From Salvelinus alpinus (Eukaryota > Chordata > Actinopteri > Salmoniformes > Salmonidae): a DNA stretch of 64,000 nucleotides. Numbering within the stretch: the stretch's first letter is position 1; every line of letters begins with the position of its first letter. The stretch covers positions 22,406,925 to 22,470,924 of the forward strand of contig NC_092087.1 of assembly GCF_045679555.1 (NCBI RefSeq). Reading direction: 5' to 3'. The translations under genes were made by a program, and so were the position numbers. Below are positions 63,820-64,000 of the stretch, one piece after another. Under the pieces are notes generated by a model. That model saw only the letters and a program-made list of their open reading frames with translations. It was not told where the DNA came from and ran no database searches.

Positions 63820-64000
63820 CATGGTGCACAATGTCATGTCCATAAGGTGTTGCATGAGGCAGACCACCGTTGCCCGATCGAGAGCTTCCTTGTGGCTGAT
63901 CAGTCAGTCTGTAAGCTCTTGGGCCACAAAGTAGTTGGGGTAAGTGTGCAGATGGTACAGTCGGTCCTTGATCAGTTTGCCATCATGCAGCCTCAATGTT
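63820..64000 (-). pseudogene. deptor: deptor-like exon, first part of DEP1 (cut by window end)
   Basis: Reads TLRLHDGKLIKDRLYHLHTY, PNYFVAQELTD, then a TGA at 63906-63904 where the family has Trp (LIDWLI), then LISHKEALDRATVVCLMQHL. Near 63832-63835 one base is missing from the codon before IVHH. The donor g|gtactg at 63820 is in the family position (HH|V). Continues beyond 64000. Confidence 0.88.

Larger units (their letters stand above)
58922..64000 (-). pseudogene. deptor: deptor-like gene, disrupted and incomplete
   Basis: DEPTOR is the mTORC1/2-binding inhibitor with two DEP domains and a C-terminal PDZ. On the minus strand I find, in order: the DEP1 start (64000-63820, running off the window), the DEP1 end (63560-63440), DEP2 (63174-62996), the first PDZ half (about 59193-59096) and the second PDZ half with the stop (59026-58922). 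The order, orientation and several splice borders are those of a real gene, so it is not a processed copy. DEP1 has an in-frame TGA and a one-base loss, the phase does not match into the DEP2 exon, and the second PDZ exon lacks its usual first residues. The DEP2 end and the serine-rich linker exons were not found. I infer a pseudogene; an assembly fault is possible. Confidence 0.8.

Noticed and set aside
58922-64000. PREX1 rather than DEPTOR as the identity of the DEP/PDZ exons
   Set aside because: PREX proteins also have two DEP domains and PDZs, but the last PDZ exon ends in GPRTVVLEVMEPLG and a stop, like the DEPTOR C-terminus, whereas PREX continues for about 1,000 residues.

Overview
This is a eukaryotic, almost certainly salmonid fish (Salmonidae) genomic window. 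It carries three spliced vertebrate genes (gata1, bcl2l1, adnp) and a decaying deptor-like gene. These sit in DNA saturated with typical salmonid repeats: Tc1/mariner transposons including the Sleeping Beauty family, tRNA-derived SINEs with the 'cctagttaaataaaggt' type of tail, APE-type LINEs, hAT elements, LTR remnants and a long (TG)n microsatellite. No bacterial, phage or CRISPR feature is present. The species cannot be named from the sequence alone.

Layout. Positions 1-7250 are a fragmented L1-like LINE on the minus strand (ORF1, endonuclease and ORF2 C-terminus visible). It is interrupted by an incomplete LTR retroelement, a nearly intact Tc1 transposon (one nonsense codon) and a solo LTR; a second solo LTR lies at its upstream edge. 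7250-11990 is mostly unassigned, with two hairpin-like repeats and one unrecognised exon-like pair. 11991-17826 is a minus-strand LINE with its 5' end preserved, itself interrupted by a second LINE and by a 1.8 kb TTAA-flanked element. 18050-25860 holds several Tc1-like copies, one split by a 5'-truncated LINE, plus a (TG)77 tract and an inverted-repeat MITE.

25861-42240 is gata1 on the plus strand. It has five coding exons giving a predicted 424 aa protein with both GATA zinc fingers, and a possible untranslated first exon. Its intron between 28797 and 41047 is about 12 kb and nearly all transposon-derived. This intron contains a LINE carrying a Tc1 element whose 340-codon transposase reads open from ATG to stop with near-identical terminal repeats.

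46528-48540 is bcl2l1 (Bcl-xL type, 219 aa, minus strand), tail-to-tail with gata1. A 160 bp piece of its 3' end is duplicated 1.4 kb away. 48585-53167 is a stack of SINE, Tc1 and hAT, in which the hAT landed exactly in the Tc1 terminal repeat. 53953-58335 is adnp (minus, 798 aa, multi-zinc-finger plus homeodomain, short C-terminus) with an untranslated first exon and a promoter bearing YY1-like and ETS-like motifs. From 58922 to the window end lie exon-sized blocks of a deptor-like gene (minus), with DEP1, DEP2 and PDZ pieces recognisable. It has an in-frame stop and frame breaks and is spread among SINEs and Tc1 fragments; I read it as a pseudogenised duplicate, plausible after the salmonid whole-genome duplication.

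The host genes are not a functional operon. GATA1 is an erythroid transcription factor, Bcl-xL an anti-apoptotic protein that GATA1 is known to upregulate in mammalian erythroid cells, ADNP a chromatin regulator and DEPTOR an mTOR inhibitor. Their adjacency is a synteny fact, not proof of joint function.
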